Source: JBBSJZ01 sp041751935 (GTDB lineage Bacteria > Planctomycetota > Planctomycetia > Pirellulales > Pirellulaceae). From it: DNA of 64,000 nt. Positions 18,996 through 27,494 of the stretch are shown here, in pieces. The notes below the pieces were generated by a model that was not told the origin of the DNA, ran no database searches, and saw nothing but the letters and a program-made list of their open reading frames with translations. The translations under genes were made by a program, and so were the position numbers. Location of the stretch: NCBI GenBank assembly GCA_041751935.1, contig JBGSIA010000201.1, positions 58,225-122,224 on the forward strand, in the 5' to 3' direction. Numbering within the stretch: position 1 is the first letter of the stretch; each line of letters opens with the position of its first letter.

Positions 18996-19283
18996 GTTGC
19001 GGCGATCGCTATCGAGGAGTGGAAACAGTGAAAGTGGAGATACGCAAAATCGCCGCCTAACTCTATAGCGATCGAGTTTCACACGCGAATCTCGACGCGT
19101 TTCTCAGAAAAAACTGCCGAAGATCGGTGTGCCTTCAAGCAGAGTGCCTGCGGATTGAGAAATTTCGCTCTTCAATACATCTTGCCGGATCGGTCGTAGT
19201 AAAACTCCTTTCTGTTTTCCTCATCTTCACTAGGTAGTCACGACGCTACGAGCCCGGCGATTAGTCGTATGACGCTGCTCTGG

Positions 19284-20447
19284 TTAAAACGCGACTTCGG
19301 CTGCGATTTCGGTGATGGCGGCGACGACTTGTTCGACTTCGGCTTCGGTTGTCGCTGCTCCGGCGCTGATCCGTAGCGTACCTTCGCCTGCTGTCCCGAG
19401 CGCGTCGTGGATGAGCGCGGCGCAATGGATTCCAGCGCGAGTTTCGATGCCATAGTCGCTGTCCAAGATCGTCGACACGTCGATTGGAGCTAAATCGTCC
19501 ATCACTAAGCTGACTACCGGAAGCGAGTCTTCGTCACCGATCACGCGGATACCTTCGATCGTGGCGAGCTGTTCGCGAATCAGCTTGCCGAGTGTTCGCA
19601 ATCGGGAAAACTTTTCTTCCAGTCGATTGTCGGACCAGTCGTTCATTGCTGCCAGCCAACCAGCTAATCCAGGAACGTTCAAGTTTCCGGCTTCAAGTTT
19701 TGCAGGGTAGTCGCTTGGCATGTCGAGCGATTCGGACTGATAACCAGTGCCACCTTGAACATAAGGCACGATATCCTCATGCAGCGACGACGCGACGTAC
19801 AAGGCGCCAGTCCCCAGCGGGCCGCCGCCTCCCTTGTGCCCTGGAATTGCTAGCAAGTCGACTCCAAGCTTGCGAACATTAATCGGTAAGTATCCGAACG
19901 TTTGGGCCGCGTCGCAAAGCAATAACGTCTCGGTGTCTCTCAATTCTTCGCCGACGGCACCCACGCATTGAATTGCGCCGGTCACGTTGCTGGCGTGGCA
20001 CATGGCAACCATGCGTGTGTTCGCACGAACAGCCGCCAACACATCGCTGGCCCCGATATGGCCGGTATCGCTACAGGGTACGATCGTGACTTCGACACCG
20101 AACCGTTGACGAAGAAACTGCAACGGACGCAACACGCTGTTGTGCTCAGCGGCCGTGGTGACGACATGGTCACCAGGTCGAATCAATCCCTGAATCGCGG
20201 CGTTTAGCGCCGTCGTGCCGCTGGTGTGCAACGAAATGCACTGTCGCGATTCAGCTTCGATTGCATGAGCGACCTTCGATCGCAATTCATACACGATTTC
20301 GCCAGCACGGTGGGCTGATTGGTAACTTCCACGTCCTGCCGCGGCGCCGCAATCGTGCATGTACGCGGTGATTGCTGCAAGCACGCGTTCGCACTTGGGC
20401 CAACTCGTCGCAGCATGATCGAAATAAATTCGTTTGTGTCCGTTCAT
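19284..20447 (-). CDS. Class V aminotransferase / cysteine desulfurase family protein
   Basis: PLP enzyme of 387 residues related to SufS/IscS and to the cysteine-desulfurase-like subgroup with a GHKG lysine motif. Starting at 20447 gives MNGHKRIYFDHAATSWPK, typical of the family. PLP contacts are visible in SLHTSGTTALNAA, TAAEHNSVLRP, CDAAQTFGY and the Lys of IPGHKGGGGPLGTGAL. A Cys in the C-terminal part (GIETRAGIHCA) is the candidate persulfide residue. It lies 22 bases after moaE on the same strand, so it may supply sulfur for the MoaD thiocarboxylate; that link is inference from context. Confidence 0.9.
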   Translation of the reverse strand: MNGHKRIYFDHAATSWPKCERVLAAITAYMHDCGAAAGRGSYQSAHRAGEIVYELRSKVAHAIEAESRQCISLHTSGTTALNAAIQGLIRPGDHVVTTAAEHNSVLRPLQFLRQRFGVEVTIVPCSDTGHIGASDVLAAVRANTRMVAMCHASNVTGAIQCVGAVGEELRDTETLLLCDAAQTFGYLPINVRKLGVDLLAIPGHKGGGGPLGTGALYVASSLHEDIVPYVQGGTGYQSESLDMPSDYPAKLEAGNLNVPGLAGWLAAMNDWSDNRLEEKFSRLRTLGKLIREQLATIEGIRVIGDEDSLPVVSLVMDDLAPIDVSTILDSDYGIETRAGIHCAALIHDALGTAGEGTLRISAGAATTEAEVEQVVAAITEIAAEVAF

Positions 20448-20469
20448 TGTTTCAATCCTAGTCGGGAAT

Positions 20470-20913
20470 CTACTTCGGATGAACCCACTCGGTCTTCCCG
20501 TCAACGAAGTGTTCGCGTTTCCAAATCGGTACGTTCTTTTTTAGTTCGTCCATGATCCAGGGCAACGCGTCGATCGCCGCTGCACGATGCGGACTGCTGC
20601 ATCCGACCACAACACTGGCTTGGCCGATAGGCACCTCCCCAAGTCGATGCACAATGACCAGATGTCGTAAACCAAACCTTGATGATGCGGCAGACGCAAG
20701 CCGCTCCAACTCCGCCTGGGCCATCGAGCGATGAGCATCATAAAACAAAGTTTGCGTGATCTCGCCCGCCGTCCTCCGCCGTGTTACGCCAATGAACCAT
20801 GCATGGGCACCAACATCGGGATTGTCGATCTGGCTCAATAAGCCAGCCATGTTGATGGGCTCGTCGACTAACTGGACCAACCAAGTAGCGGATTGCATTG
20901 TCGGTTCAACCAC
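20470..20913 (-). CDS. moaE: Molybdopterin synthase catalytic subunit MoaE
   Basis: Transfers sulfur from MoaD thiocarboxylate to precursor Z, making molybdopterin. The 147-residue product contains the family stretches HAWFIGVTRRRT (about residue 38), IVHRLGEVPIGQASVVVGCS (about 87) and the catalytic-lysine region LKKNVPIWKREHF (about 123). The frame begins with a GTG at 20913 inside the end of moaD (8-bp overlap); a Met at 20898 is an alternative start. Tight overlap with moaD indicates translational coupling. Other molybdenum-cofactor genes (moaA, moaC, mogA) are not in the window. Confidence 0.95.
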   Translation of the reverse strand: MVEPTMQSATWLVQLVDEPINMAGLLSQIDNPDVGAHAWFIGVTRRRTAGEITQTLFYDAHRSMAQAELERLASAASSRFGLRHLVIVHRLGEVPIGQASVVVGCSSPHRAAAIDALPWIMDELKKNVPIWKREHFVDGKTEWVHPK

Positions 20914-21151
20914 CGCTCACTGGCGGAATGAGCGCCAGCTCTTTTGCTCCGACAACGCTGGCGCTGGCGTCGGCATAGCGGCTATCGATCGCCAGTCGGC
21001 AGTAGGGAACCAGCGCCTGCATCGCTGGCGAGAGTTCGCCAACCGCCGCCAGTACGTCGGCGGCTGTGGCATTGTCAGCCACTTCAACCTCTACCTCGTC
21101 GCTGTCGACGGCATCACGGGCGGCGGCAAATAGCAAGACGTTGATTCGCAT
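20906..21151 (-). CDS. moaD: Molybdopterin synthase sulfur carrier subunit MoaD
   Basis: Ubiquitin-like sulfur carrier of 81 residues ending in the obligatory Gly-Gly (PPVSGG), which is adenylated and thiocarboxylated. The N-terminus MRINVLLFAAARDAV and the spacing to VGAKELALIPPVSGG fit MoaD. It overlaps moaE by 8 bases and follows the Gfo/Idh/MocA gene by 9 bases, so four genes here form one leftward operon. Confidence 0.95.
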   Translation of the reverse strand: MRINVLLFAAARDAVDSDEVEVEVADNATAADVLAAVGELSPAMQALVPYCRLAIDSRYADASASVVGAKELALIPPVSGG

Positions 21152-21160
21152 GGCGTAATT

Positions 21161-22357
21161 CTATATCCGAGCAGCTTCGTGCTTTAGAGGCAGCCACTTT
21201 GCATCTTGTTGGCTACTGGCCACGCACTGCTGGATAAAGTACATCCCTTCGACGCCATCGTAAACATTCGGATAGATCGTATTCTTCCGCTCGACCGTCT
21301 CACCTTCGGCACGTCGGACCATGTCATCAAAGGCTGACGCGTAGATGTTTGCGAACGCCTCGAAAAACGCTTCCGGGTGTCCGCTGGGCAAACGACAAGC
21401 ACTTGCACCGGAGGCATTCATGAAGGGGGCGTTTGGATCGCGGGTATAAATTTGATGCGGCTTGCCGTTTTGTCGGACGATCATTTCATTCGGGTTCTCC
21501 TGGCGCCATTTCAGCGATCCCTTGGTGCCGTCAATCTCAATCTCGACGTCGTTCTCACGTCCATGACTGATTTGCGAAGCCGTTACGGTTCCCAGGCCAC
21601 CGTTTTGGTAGCGAATCACGGCGGTACCGTAATCATCGAGCTTGCGACCGCCGACGAACGTTTTCAAATGACAACTGACGCTCTCGGGCAACAAACCGGT
21701 CATGTAGCGACCGAGGTTGTAAGCATGCGTAGCGATATCGCCGAACGCGCCAGCCGCACCGCTCTTGGTAGGATCGGTACGCCAAGCCGCTTGCTTTTGA
21801 TCTTCTGCTTCCAGTGGAGTTCGCAGCCAGCCTTGGATGTACTGGGCGCGAATGGCATTGATCTCACCCAGTTCGCCTCCAAGAATCATCTCGCGAGCTT
21901 GGCGGACGAGCGGATAACCGGTGTAGTTGTGCGAAACTGCGAAAACAACATCGTTAAGCTCGACGGTCTGGCAAAGCTCTTCCGCTTGGGCCAAGTCAAA
22001 TGTCATCGGTTTGTCACAGATCACGTTGAATCCCGCTTCGACGGCCGCCCGCGCGATCTCAAAGTGGGTGTGGTTTGGCGTCGTGACGCTGATAAAATCA
22101 ATCCGCTCGTCGTGCGGCAATTTGCTCTCGGCGTCCAACATCGCTTCGTAACTGCCGTAGGCTCTCGATTCAGAGATCCCGTAGTCAGGGGCCGATGCTT
22201 TGGCTCGCTCGGCATTACTGGATAGCGCCCCGGCGACGACGACGGCACGATTGTCCAAGCAGGCGGCGATGGAGTGGACACGTCCGATAAAAGAACCCTG
22301 GCCGCCGCCAACAAGTCCCATACGAAGTTTGCGATTCAGCGGTGCGTTGATGCCCAT
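21161..22357 (-). CDS. Gfo/Idh/MocA family oxidoreductase
   Basis: NAD(P)-dependent sugar or cyclitol dehydrogenase-type protein, 398 residues. The dinucleotide fold begins RMGLVGGGQGSFIGRVH (about residue 12), the family SVTTPNHTHFEIA strand is near residue 89 and the catalytic CDKPMT (in place of EKP) near 113. The C-terminal alpha/beta domain includes FGDIATHAYNLGRY (about 208), whose His is the usual catalytic residue. The substrate is unknown. It is first in the operon with moaD, moaE and the class V aminotransferase, an unusual partner set that may reflect only chance clustering. Confidence 0.92.
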   Translation of the reverse strand: MGINAPLNRKLRMGLVGGGQGSFIGRVHSIAACLDNRAVVVAGALSSNAERAKASAPDYGISESRAYGSYEAMLDAESKLPHDERIDFISVTTPNHTHFEIARAAVEAGFNVICDKPMTFDLAQAEELCQTVELNDVVFAVSHNYTGYPLVRQAREMILGGELGEINAIRAQYIQGWLRTPLEAEDQKQAAWRTDPTKSGAAGAFGDIATHAYNLGRYMTGLLPESVSCHLKTFVGGRKLDDYGTAVIRYQNGGLGTVTASQISHGRENDVEIEIDGTKGSLKWRQENPNEMIVRQNGKPHQIYTRDPNAPFMNASGASACRLPSGHPEAFFEAFANIYASAFDDMVRRAEGETVERKNTIYPNVYDGVEGMYFIQQCVASSQQDAKWLPLKHEAARI

Positions 22358-22610
22358 TTCATGTTGCCTGTAATGCTAGGGTGTCAGTTGATAGTGGTTG
22401 ACAGCGTGCGAGTTTACGCAGTTCTGTGGCACTCAGTTGCGGCCACCACAGAATAGCTGGAAAGAAACCGTTAAGTGCCAATCGTAAAGTTCCGCGCCAT
22501 TGCGTACAATTCGGGGTAGCGAAACTGTTGCCAAGCAATGGGCGGAAAACCCAAGGCATTTTCGCGGCCGATCCTGACCCTATTCCTAAAAATCGTGGAG
22601 TTGTCTGCCG

Positions 22611-23264
22611 ATGCACTCGCCCATTTCTGACCAAGCGGTTACCGAAAACACTTTGCCGATCGTCTCCCAGGACGTCGATTCCGCTCGCCAGGGTGCGAGT
22701 TGCTGTTGCATGAACCTGAGCCGCCTGATGCTGGCCGGATGGGCGCTCGTCACCGTGCTGGCCTTAGGTGCGGCGGCGTTTTTTGCGGGCAAGGCCTCGC
22801 AATCGGCTTCCATCGACCCGTCGCAAGCTTTCCCACCGATTCACGCCAACGCAGCGGTAACTAGCGAAAAATTCTCGCTGGCCACTGGACCCATGAGTGA
22901 AGAGGGCGAGGCTGTGTTCGTGCTCGATCACAACTCAGGCCTACTGCAGTGCTCGGTGATTTATCCGCGAATGCGACAGATGATGGCCCAGTTCACCGTG
23001 AATGTCGCCGAAGCGTTAGGAACTGGTGGTAAGGGTGGGTCCTACATCATGGCAACGGGCTTGGTCGATTTTCCTCGAGCGAGCAACATGCCAGTGGGTT
23101 CGTCCGTAGTCTATGTGCTGGACACCGCGACAGGAAATTACGCGTGCTTCGGAATTCCGTTTGATCGGACCGCGGTAAGTTCCGGTCGGCCGCAACAGAA
23201 TACGATGGCGTTGATCTATCAAGGCACGGCAAACCCGGTCATCAACCGAGATGCACTGCGGTAG
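22611..23264 (+). CDS. Hypothetical single-pass membrane protein
   Basis: Product of 217 residues with an N-terminal cytoplasmic part containing a Cys cluster (GASCCCMN, about residue 29), one transmembrane segment (LAGWALVTVLALGAAAFFAG, about 41-60) and an extracytoplasmic domain of about 150 residues with FVLDHNSGLLQCSVI and YVLDTATGNYACFGIP as two related stretches. The duplicated (F/Y)VLD...G......C pattern suggests an internal repeat of a beta-type unit. GGAG lies 13 bases before the ATG. No known family was recognised; such proteins are common as planctomycete-specific hypotheticals. Confidence 0.7.
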   Translation: MHSPISDQAVTENTLPIVSQDVDSARQGASCCCMNLSRLMLAGWALVTVLALGAAAFFAGKASQSASIDPSQAFPPIHANAAVTSEKFSLATGPMSEEGEAVFVLDHNSGLLQCSVIYPRMRQMMAQFTVNVAEALGTGGKGGSYIMATGLVDFPRASNMPVGSSVVYVLDTATGNYACFGIPFDRTAVSSGRPQQNTMALIYQGTANPVINRDALR

Positions 23265-23321
23265 GCTTTCCTGCGGCGAACAGATCTCGTTCGGTAAACA
23301 GTTCAGGTAGTAAATTCACGG

Positions 23322-25349
23322 ATGACCGGTACCACACAACGGACTGCGCACAGCACACCGGCGCCGCCGCATGGGCTGAACCCGCCTCAAGCCAAGGCCG
23401 TCAACACACTTTCCGGACCGATGCTCGTGCTTGCGGGCGCCGGTACCGGAAAGACTCGCGTGGTGACGTTCCGAATCGCGAATTTGATTCGGCACGGGAC
23501 TGCACCCGATCGAATTCTTGCGGTGACTTTTACGAACAAAGCCGCCGGTGAGATGCAAGAGCGTGTCGGCGAGTTGCTCGGGCACAAGAACACTCGCCCA
23601 CGTCGTGGTCAAGCGGCACCGCCAAAGCCGATGATCAGTACCTTCCATGCCCAGTGCGTGAAGATCCTGAGGCGTCATGCGAACGCGCTCGACTATCCGG
23701 CGAAGTTCACGATCTACGACCGCGGCGACCAGGAATCACTCGCTCGAGGCGTGCTGCGTGAGCTGCGATTGCCCAATACCGCACTCAAGCCAGCGGACCT
23801 GCTGAATATCATCAGCAATTGGAAGAACGCGTCGGTGCGTCCCGATCAAGCCGCTTACATCGCTGCAACCGATAAAGAACACTTCGCCGCATCGGGGTAC
23901 CGTCGCTACCAGGACGCGCTCAAGGCACGAGGTGCGATGGACTTTGACGACTTGCTGCTCAACACCGAGTTGTTGTTTAGCGAGCATGCTGCGATTCGTG
24001 ACGAAGAAGCCGCGAAGTACGATCACGTGTTGGTTGACGAGTACCAGGACACCAACGGCAGCCAGTATCGGATCACCAAGCACTTGACGCTTCGCCATCG
24101 AAACCTTTGCGTGGTAGGCGACGATGATCAGTCGATTTATGCTTGGCGTGGTGCCGACGTGTCGCACATTCTGAATTTCAATAAAGACTGGCCTGACGCC
24201 ACCATCGTTTGGCTCGAAGACAACTACCGCTCGACGGGCGCGATCCTGACGATGGCGAACCAATTGATTGGTTACAACACCAATCGACACGAGAAAGTGC
24301 TGAAACCCAGTCGCCCGGATGGACCACGGCCGCGAATTTTGCAGCACAAGGACGAGATCGCTGAAAGTAAACTCGTCGTTAGTGAAATCGCGCACCTGAT
24401 CGAACGCGAGCACATCCAGCCCAAAGATATCGCGATCCTATTTCGGACCAACGAGCAACCACGATTGTTCGAGACTGAATTGCGTAAGGCCAAGGTTCCC
24501 TATGTGATGCTCGGTAGCCAATCATTTTTTGATCGCCGGGAGGTGCGCGATGTGGTGGCGTATTTGAAATGGATTGAACAACCGGACGACGAAATTTCAC
24601 TGCTGCGTATTATCAACACGCCCGCGCGAGGTTTGAGTACCAAGACAGTTCAATTGTTGATCAAGCGGGCCGTCGAGCGCGGCGTACCGATTTGGCAAGT
24701 GATGCGAAACCCCGCAGCGATCGCTGATTTGCCGACTCCGGCGCGCCGTGGCATCGAGGAACTGGCGTCGATCGCCGAGGACGTGCGACAGCGGGCCGCC
24801 AACGAATCATTGACAGCAGCTTACGAAACGTTGATGACTCGCACCGCGTACACGGACGAACTCAATCGTTTGTACGACCAACCGGAAGAACGTGAGATGC
24901 GAATGGCGTCGATCGGGGAAGTGGCGAACGCGCTGTCAGCCTACCAGGACAACGAGGGCGGTGGCGATTTATCGGGCTTTCTCGCAGACATCACGCTGGG
25001 CGGTCGCGAGATGGGAAGCGAGAAAGACAAACTCGCCGCAAGAAACTCCGTGTGGTTGCTGACTCTTCACGCGGCAAAAGGACTTGAATTTCCTGTCGTC
25101 TACATGGTTGGCATGGAAGAAGGTATCTTGCCGCACAGCCGCAGCGTGAAGATGGCCGACGACGAAGCGATCGCCGAAGAACGTCGATTGTGTTACGTCG
25201 GCATCACACGTGCCCAAGAGAAACTGACGCTTTCGATGGCCTTGACGCGGCGAAAATGGGGCCAGGAACGACCGACAACGCCCAGTCAATTTCTGTACGA
25301 GATCACTGGCAAGAGTGATAATCCCAACAAGTATCGTAAACGACGTTAG
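23322..25349 (+). CDS. UvrD/PcrA/Rep-type superfamily 1 DNA helicase
   Basis: ATP-dependent 3'-5' DNA helicase of 675 residues for repair or replication restart. The motifs run in the expected order: Q-motif LNPPQAKAV (about 19), Walker A VLAGAGTGKTRVV (about 36), Ia FTNKAAGEM, II VLVDEYQDTN (about 237), III VVGDDDQSIYAWRG (about 266), IV YRSTGAIL, V LTLHAAKGLEFPVVY (about 580) and VI RRLCYVGITRAQEKL (about 622). It is slightly shorter than E. coli UvrD (720), with a short C-terminal tail, more like Rep. It lies upstream of argJ on the same strand with a 53-base gap. Confidence 0.96.
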   Translation: MTGTTQRTAHSTPAPPHGLNPPQAKAVNTLSGPMLVLAGAGTGKTRVVTFRIANLIRHGTAPDRILAVTFTNKAAGEMQERVGELLGHKNTRPRRGQAAPPKPMISTFHAQCVKILRRHANALDYPAKFTIYDRGDQESLARGVLRELRLPNTALKPADLLNIISNWKNASVRPDQAAYIAATDKEHFAASGYRRYQDALKARGAMDFDDLLLNTELLFSEHAAIRDEEAAKYDHVLVDEYQDTNGSQYRITKHLTLRHRNLCVVGDDDQSIYAWRGADVSHILNFNKDWPDATIVWLEDNYRSTGAILTMANQLIGYNTNRHEKVLKPSRPDGPRPRILQHKDEIAESKLVVSEIAHLIEREHIQPKDIAILFRTNEQPRLFETELRKAKVPYVMLGSQSFFDRREVRDVVAYLKWIEQPDDEISLLRIINTPARGLSTKTVQLLIKRAVERGVPIWQVMRNPAAIADLPTPARRGIEELASIAEDVRQRAANESLTAAYETLMTRTAYTDELNRLYDQPEEREMRMASIGEVANALSAYQDNEGGGDLSGFLADITLGGREMGSEKDKLAARNSVWLLTLHAAKGLEFPVVYMVGMEEGILPHSRSVKMADDEAIAEERRLCYVGITRAQEKLTLSMALTRRKWGQERPTTPSQFLYEITGKSDNPNKYRKRR

Positions 25350-25402
25350 CGTTCCTTCGAAAGCTGACGGCATGTGAAAGCACATCCGAGAGTACAACTG
25401 AC

Positions 25403-26599
25403 ATGAAACCCAACCCCGAATTGTTTTTACCGCAGGGCTTTCGTTTTGCATCGTCAACCGCCGGCATCAAAGCAAGCGGCAAGCCGGATATTTCGCTCAT
25501 CGTGACTGACCTTCCGGCGCGTGGCGCAGGCGTGTTCACCACCAACAAGATCGTTGCCGCACCCGTCGTACTCAGTCGCTCGCGAACGCCGTCAGCAAAC
25601 ATTCGCGCCGTGATTACCAACAGCGGAAATGCTAACGCATGCACCGGAGCTGCTGGCGACGAGAATGCGGCAACGATGTGCCGCTTGGTTGCTGAACAGG
25701 TCGGTTGCAATGCTGAGGATGTGTTGGTGATGAGTACCGGTGTCATCGGTAAACCACTGCCGATGGACAAAGTCACTCGCGGGATCGAATCCGCGGCCAA
25801 GAAATTGGCTGCGGACGACGACCATTTTCTTGCTGCGGCCGATGCCATTTGCACAACCGATGCCTATCGCAAAGTGGCTTCGTCGACAGTCACGATTGAT
25901 GGTCAAACCATTCGCATCGCCGCGATGGCCAAGGGTGCTGGCATGATTGCTCCCAACATGGCGACTATGCTTGCTGTCATGCTCACCGACGCACCACTTT
26001 CTCCAGAAGATACGCGGCAACTGTTGGTGGACACCGCCAACGAGAGTTTTAACTGCATCAGTGTCGATGGACACATGAGTACCAACGACACGCTGTTGCT
26101 GCTCTCCAGCGGCACGGGGTCACCGCTTGCCGGTGACCCTCTGGCTGCGTTCGCTACGGAACTCAAGCGGTTGGCAATCGGTCTAGCGAAGCAAATTGTC
26201 GCCGATGGTGAAGGCGCAACGCACGTGATGAATATCCGTGTTCACGGGGCAACCGATAGTGCGTCGGCTCGTTTGATCGCCAAAACGATCGCTGATAGCG
26301 CGTTAGTGAAATGTGCGATCACTGGTGGCGATCCCAACTGGGGCCGAATCGTCAGCGCCGCCGGTTACTGTGGAGCCGAAATAATGCCTCAGAAAACGAC
26401 ATTGCAAGTTTGCGGAACGACCATTTACCAGAACGGCACACCGCTTAGCTTCGATGCCGCCCAGCTTAGCAAACGGATGAAAAGCGAAGTCGACGTGCCC
26501 TTGGATTTATGCGTCGGCGATGGTGAAGGTTCAGCAACGTATTACGCCAGTGACTTGACGACGGATTACGTAAAATTTAATTCTGAGTACACAACGTAA
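25403..26599 (+). CDS. argJ: Bifunctional ornithine acetyltransferase / N-acetylglutamate synthase
   Basis: Arginine-biosynthesis enzyme that recycles the acetyl group from N-acetylornithine to glutamate. The 398-residue precursor self-cleaves at a conserved Thr, visible here in PNMATMLAVMLTDA (about residue 190), giving two subunits. Other family marks are ITNSGNANACTGAAG (about 70), MSTGVIGKPL (about 112), DGHMSTNDTLLLLSS (about 220), TGGDPNWGRI (about 308) and the C-terminal VKFNSEYTT. Length matches ArgJ. No other arg gene is nearby. Confidence 0.97.
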   Translation: MKPNPELFLPQGFRFASSTAGIKASGKPDISLIVTDLPARGAGVFTTNKIVAAPVVLSRSRTPSANIRAVITNSGNANACTGAAGDENAATMCRLVAEQVGCNAEDVLVMSTGVIGKPLPMDKVTRGIESAAKKLAADDDHFLAAADAICTTDAYRKVASSTVTIDGQTIRIAAMAKGAGMIAPNMATMLAVMLTDAPLSPEDTRQLLVDTANESFNCISVDGHMSTNDTLLLLSSGTGSPLAGDPLAAFATELKRLAIGLAKQIVADGEGATHVMNIRVHGATDSASARLIAKTIADSALVKCAITGGDPNWGRIVSAAGYCGAEIMPQKTTLQVCGTTIYQNGTPLSFDAAQLSKRMKSEVDVPLDLCVGDGEGSATYYASDLTTDYVKFNSEYTT

Positions 26600-26699
26600 A
26601 AAGGTGTCCGAAAGATATGCTTCGTGTCGCGCATCGCTAGACTTCGGTTGGCAAGGAAACTTTTGATTCATTCGCCTCATACATTTGAGAATCGTTCGC

Positions 26700-27452
26700 A
26701 TGCGGAATTTGTCGGCTTCGCTCACAACGGCCAAACAAGTACTGAAAGAGCTGCGAGAGGTTGCACGCGAGGATAAGGCGGCGTTTTTTCCAGGGTTCTT
26801 TCAGGCGGTGCCTGGTGGGTACGGTGAGGGCGATCGGTTTCTTGGTTGCGTCGTGCCGGATCAGCGGAAGGTAGCTCGGCAGTTTTGCGATTTGTCGCGT
26901 GGTGAACTTGAAAAACTGTTCGCTTCACCTTGGCACGAGTGTCGGCTGACCGGCATGTTGATTCTGGTTGGCCAGTACGAAGTGGCGGCGAGGCCGAAGA
27001 ACCCTCATCGTGATTTTGAGTGCCGCGATATTGTCGAGTTCTACTTGGCGAATCTGCGCGCGGTGAATAATTGGGACATTGTTGATTCGACATCACCGAA
27101 GATTCTTGGGGCTTGGTTGATCGAAAATCTAGATGAGCGGAGTGTTCTCGATCGGCTTGCAGCAAGTGATGTGCTGTGGGAGCGACGCGTGGCGGTATTG
27201 GCGACGTTCTCGTTGATCAAAAACGACGAGTTCGAGGAAATCACCGAACTTGCCGAGCGTTTAATGCATGATGGACACGACTTAATGAACAAGGCGATCG
27301 GATGGATGCTACGCGAAATGGGCAAACGCGATTCGCGCCAGCTAGAAAGATTTTTGAAGAAACATGCAAAGGTGATGCCGCGAACCATGCTGCGTTATTC
27401 AATTGAAAAGCTGTCGCGAGAAGACCGAACAAAATGGATGGAGAGAAGTTAG
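26700..27452 (+). CDS. DNA alkylation repair protein, AlkD-like HEAT repeat
   Basis: HEAT-repeat DNA glycosylase-type protein of about 250 residues that removes N3/N7-alkylated bases in characterised members. The sequence shows the family stretches RFLGCVVPDQRKVARQF (about 45-61), EWRLTG-like ECRLTGMLILVGQYE, NWDIVDST (about 122), LWERRVAVLATFSLIKN (about 157) and the C-terminal GWMLREMGKRDSRQLERFL. The frame may start from a TTG at 26685, but the ATG at 26700 fits better. It is convergent with the propeller gene, with 42 bases between stops. Confidence 0.92.
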   Translation: MRNLSASLTTAKQVLKELREVAREDKAAFFPGFFQAVPGGYGEGDRFLGCVVPDQRKVARQFCDLSRGELEKLFASPWHECRLTGMLILVGQYEVAARPKNPHRDFECRDIVEFYLANLRAVNNWDIVDSTSPKILGAWLIENLDERSVLDRLAASDVLWERRVAVLATFSLIKNDEFEEITELAERLMHDGHDLMNKAIGWMLREMGKRDSRQLERFLKKHAKVMPRTMLRYSIEKLSREDRTKWMERS

Positions 27453-27494
27453 ACGAGCAAAAGCTTGCTTCGGCTGAATACCGATGCGGCCCGC

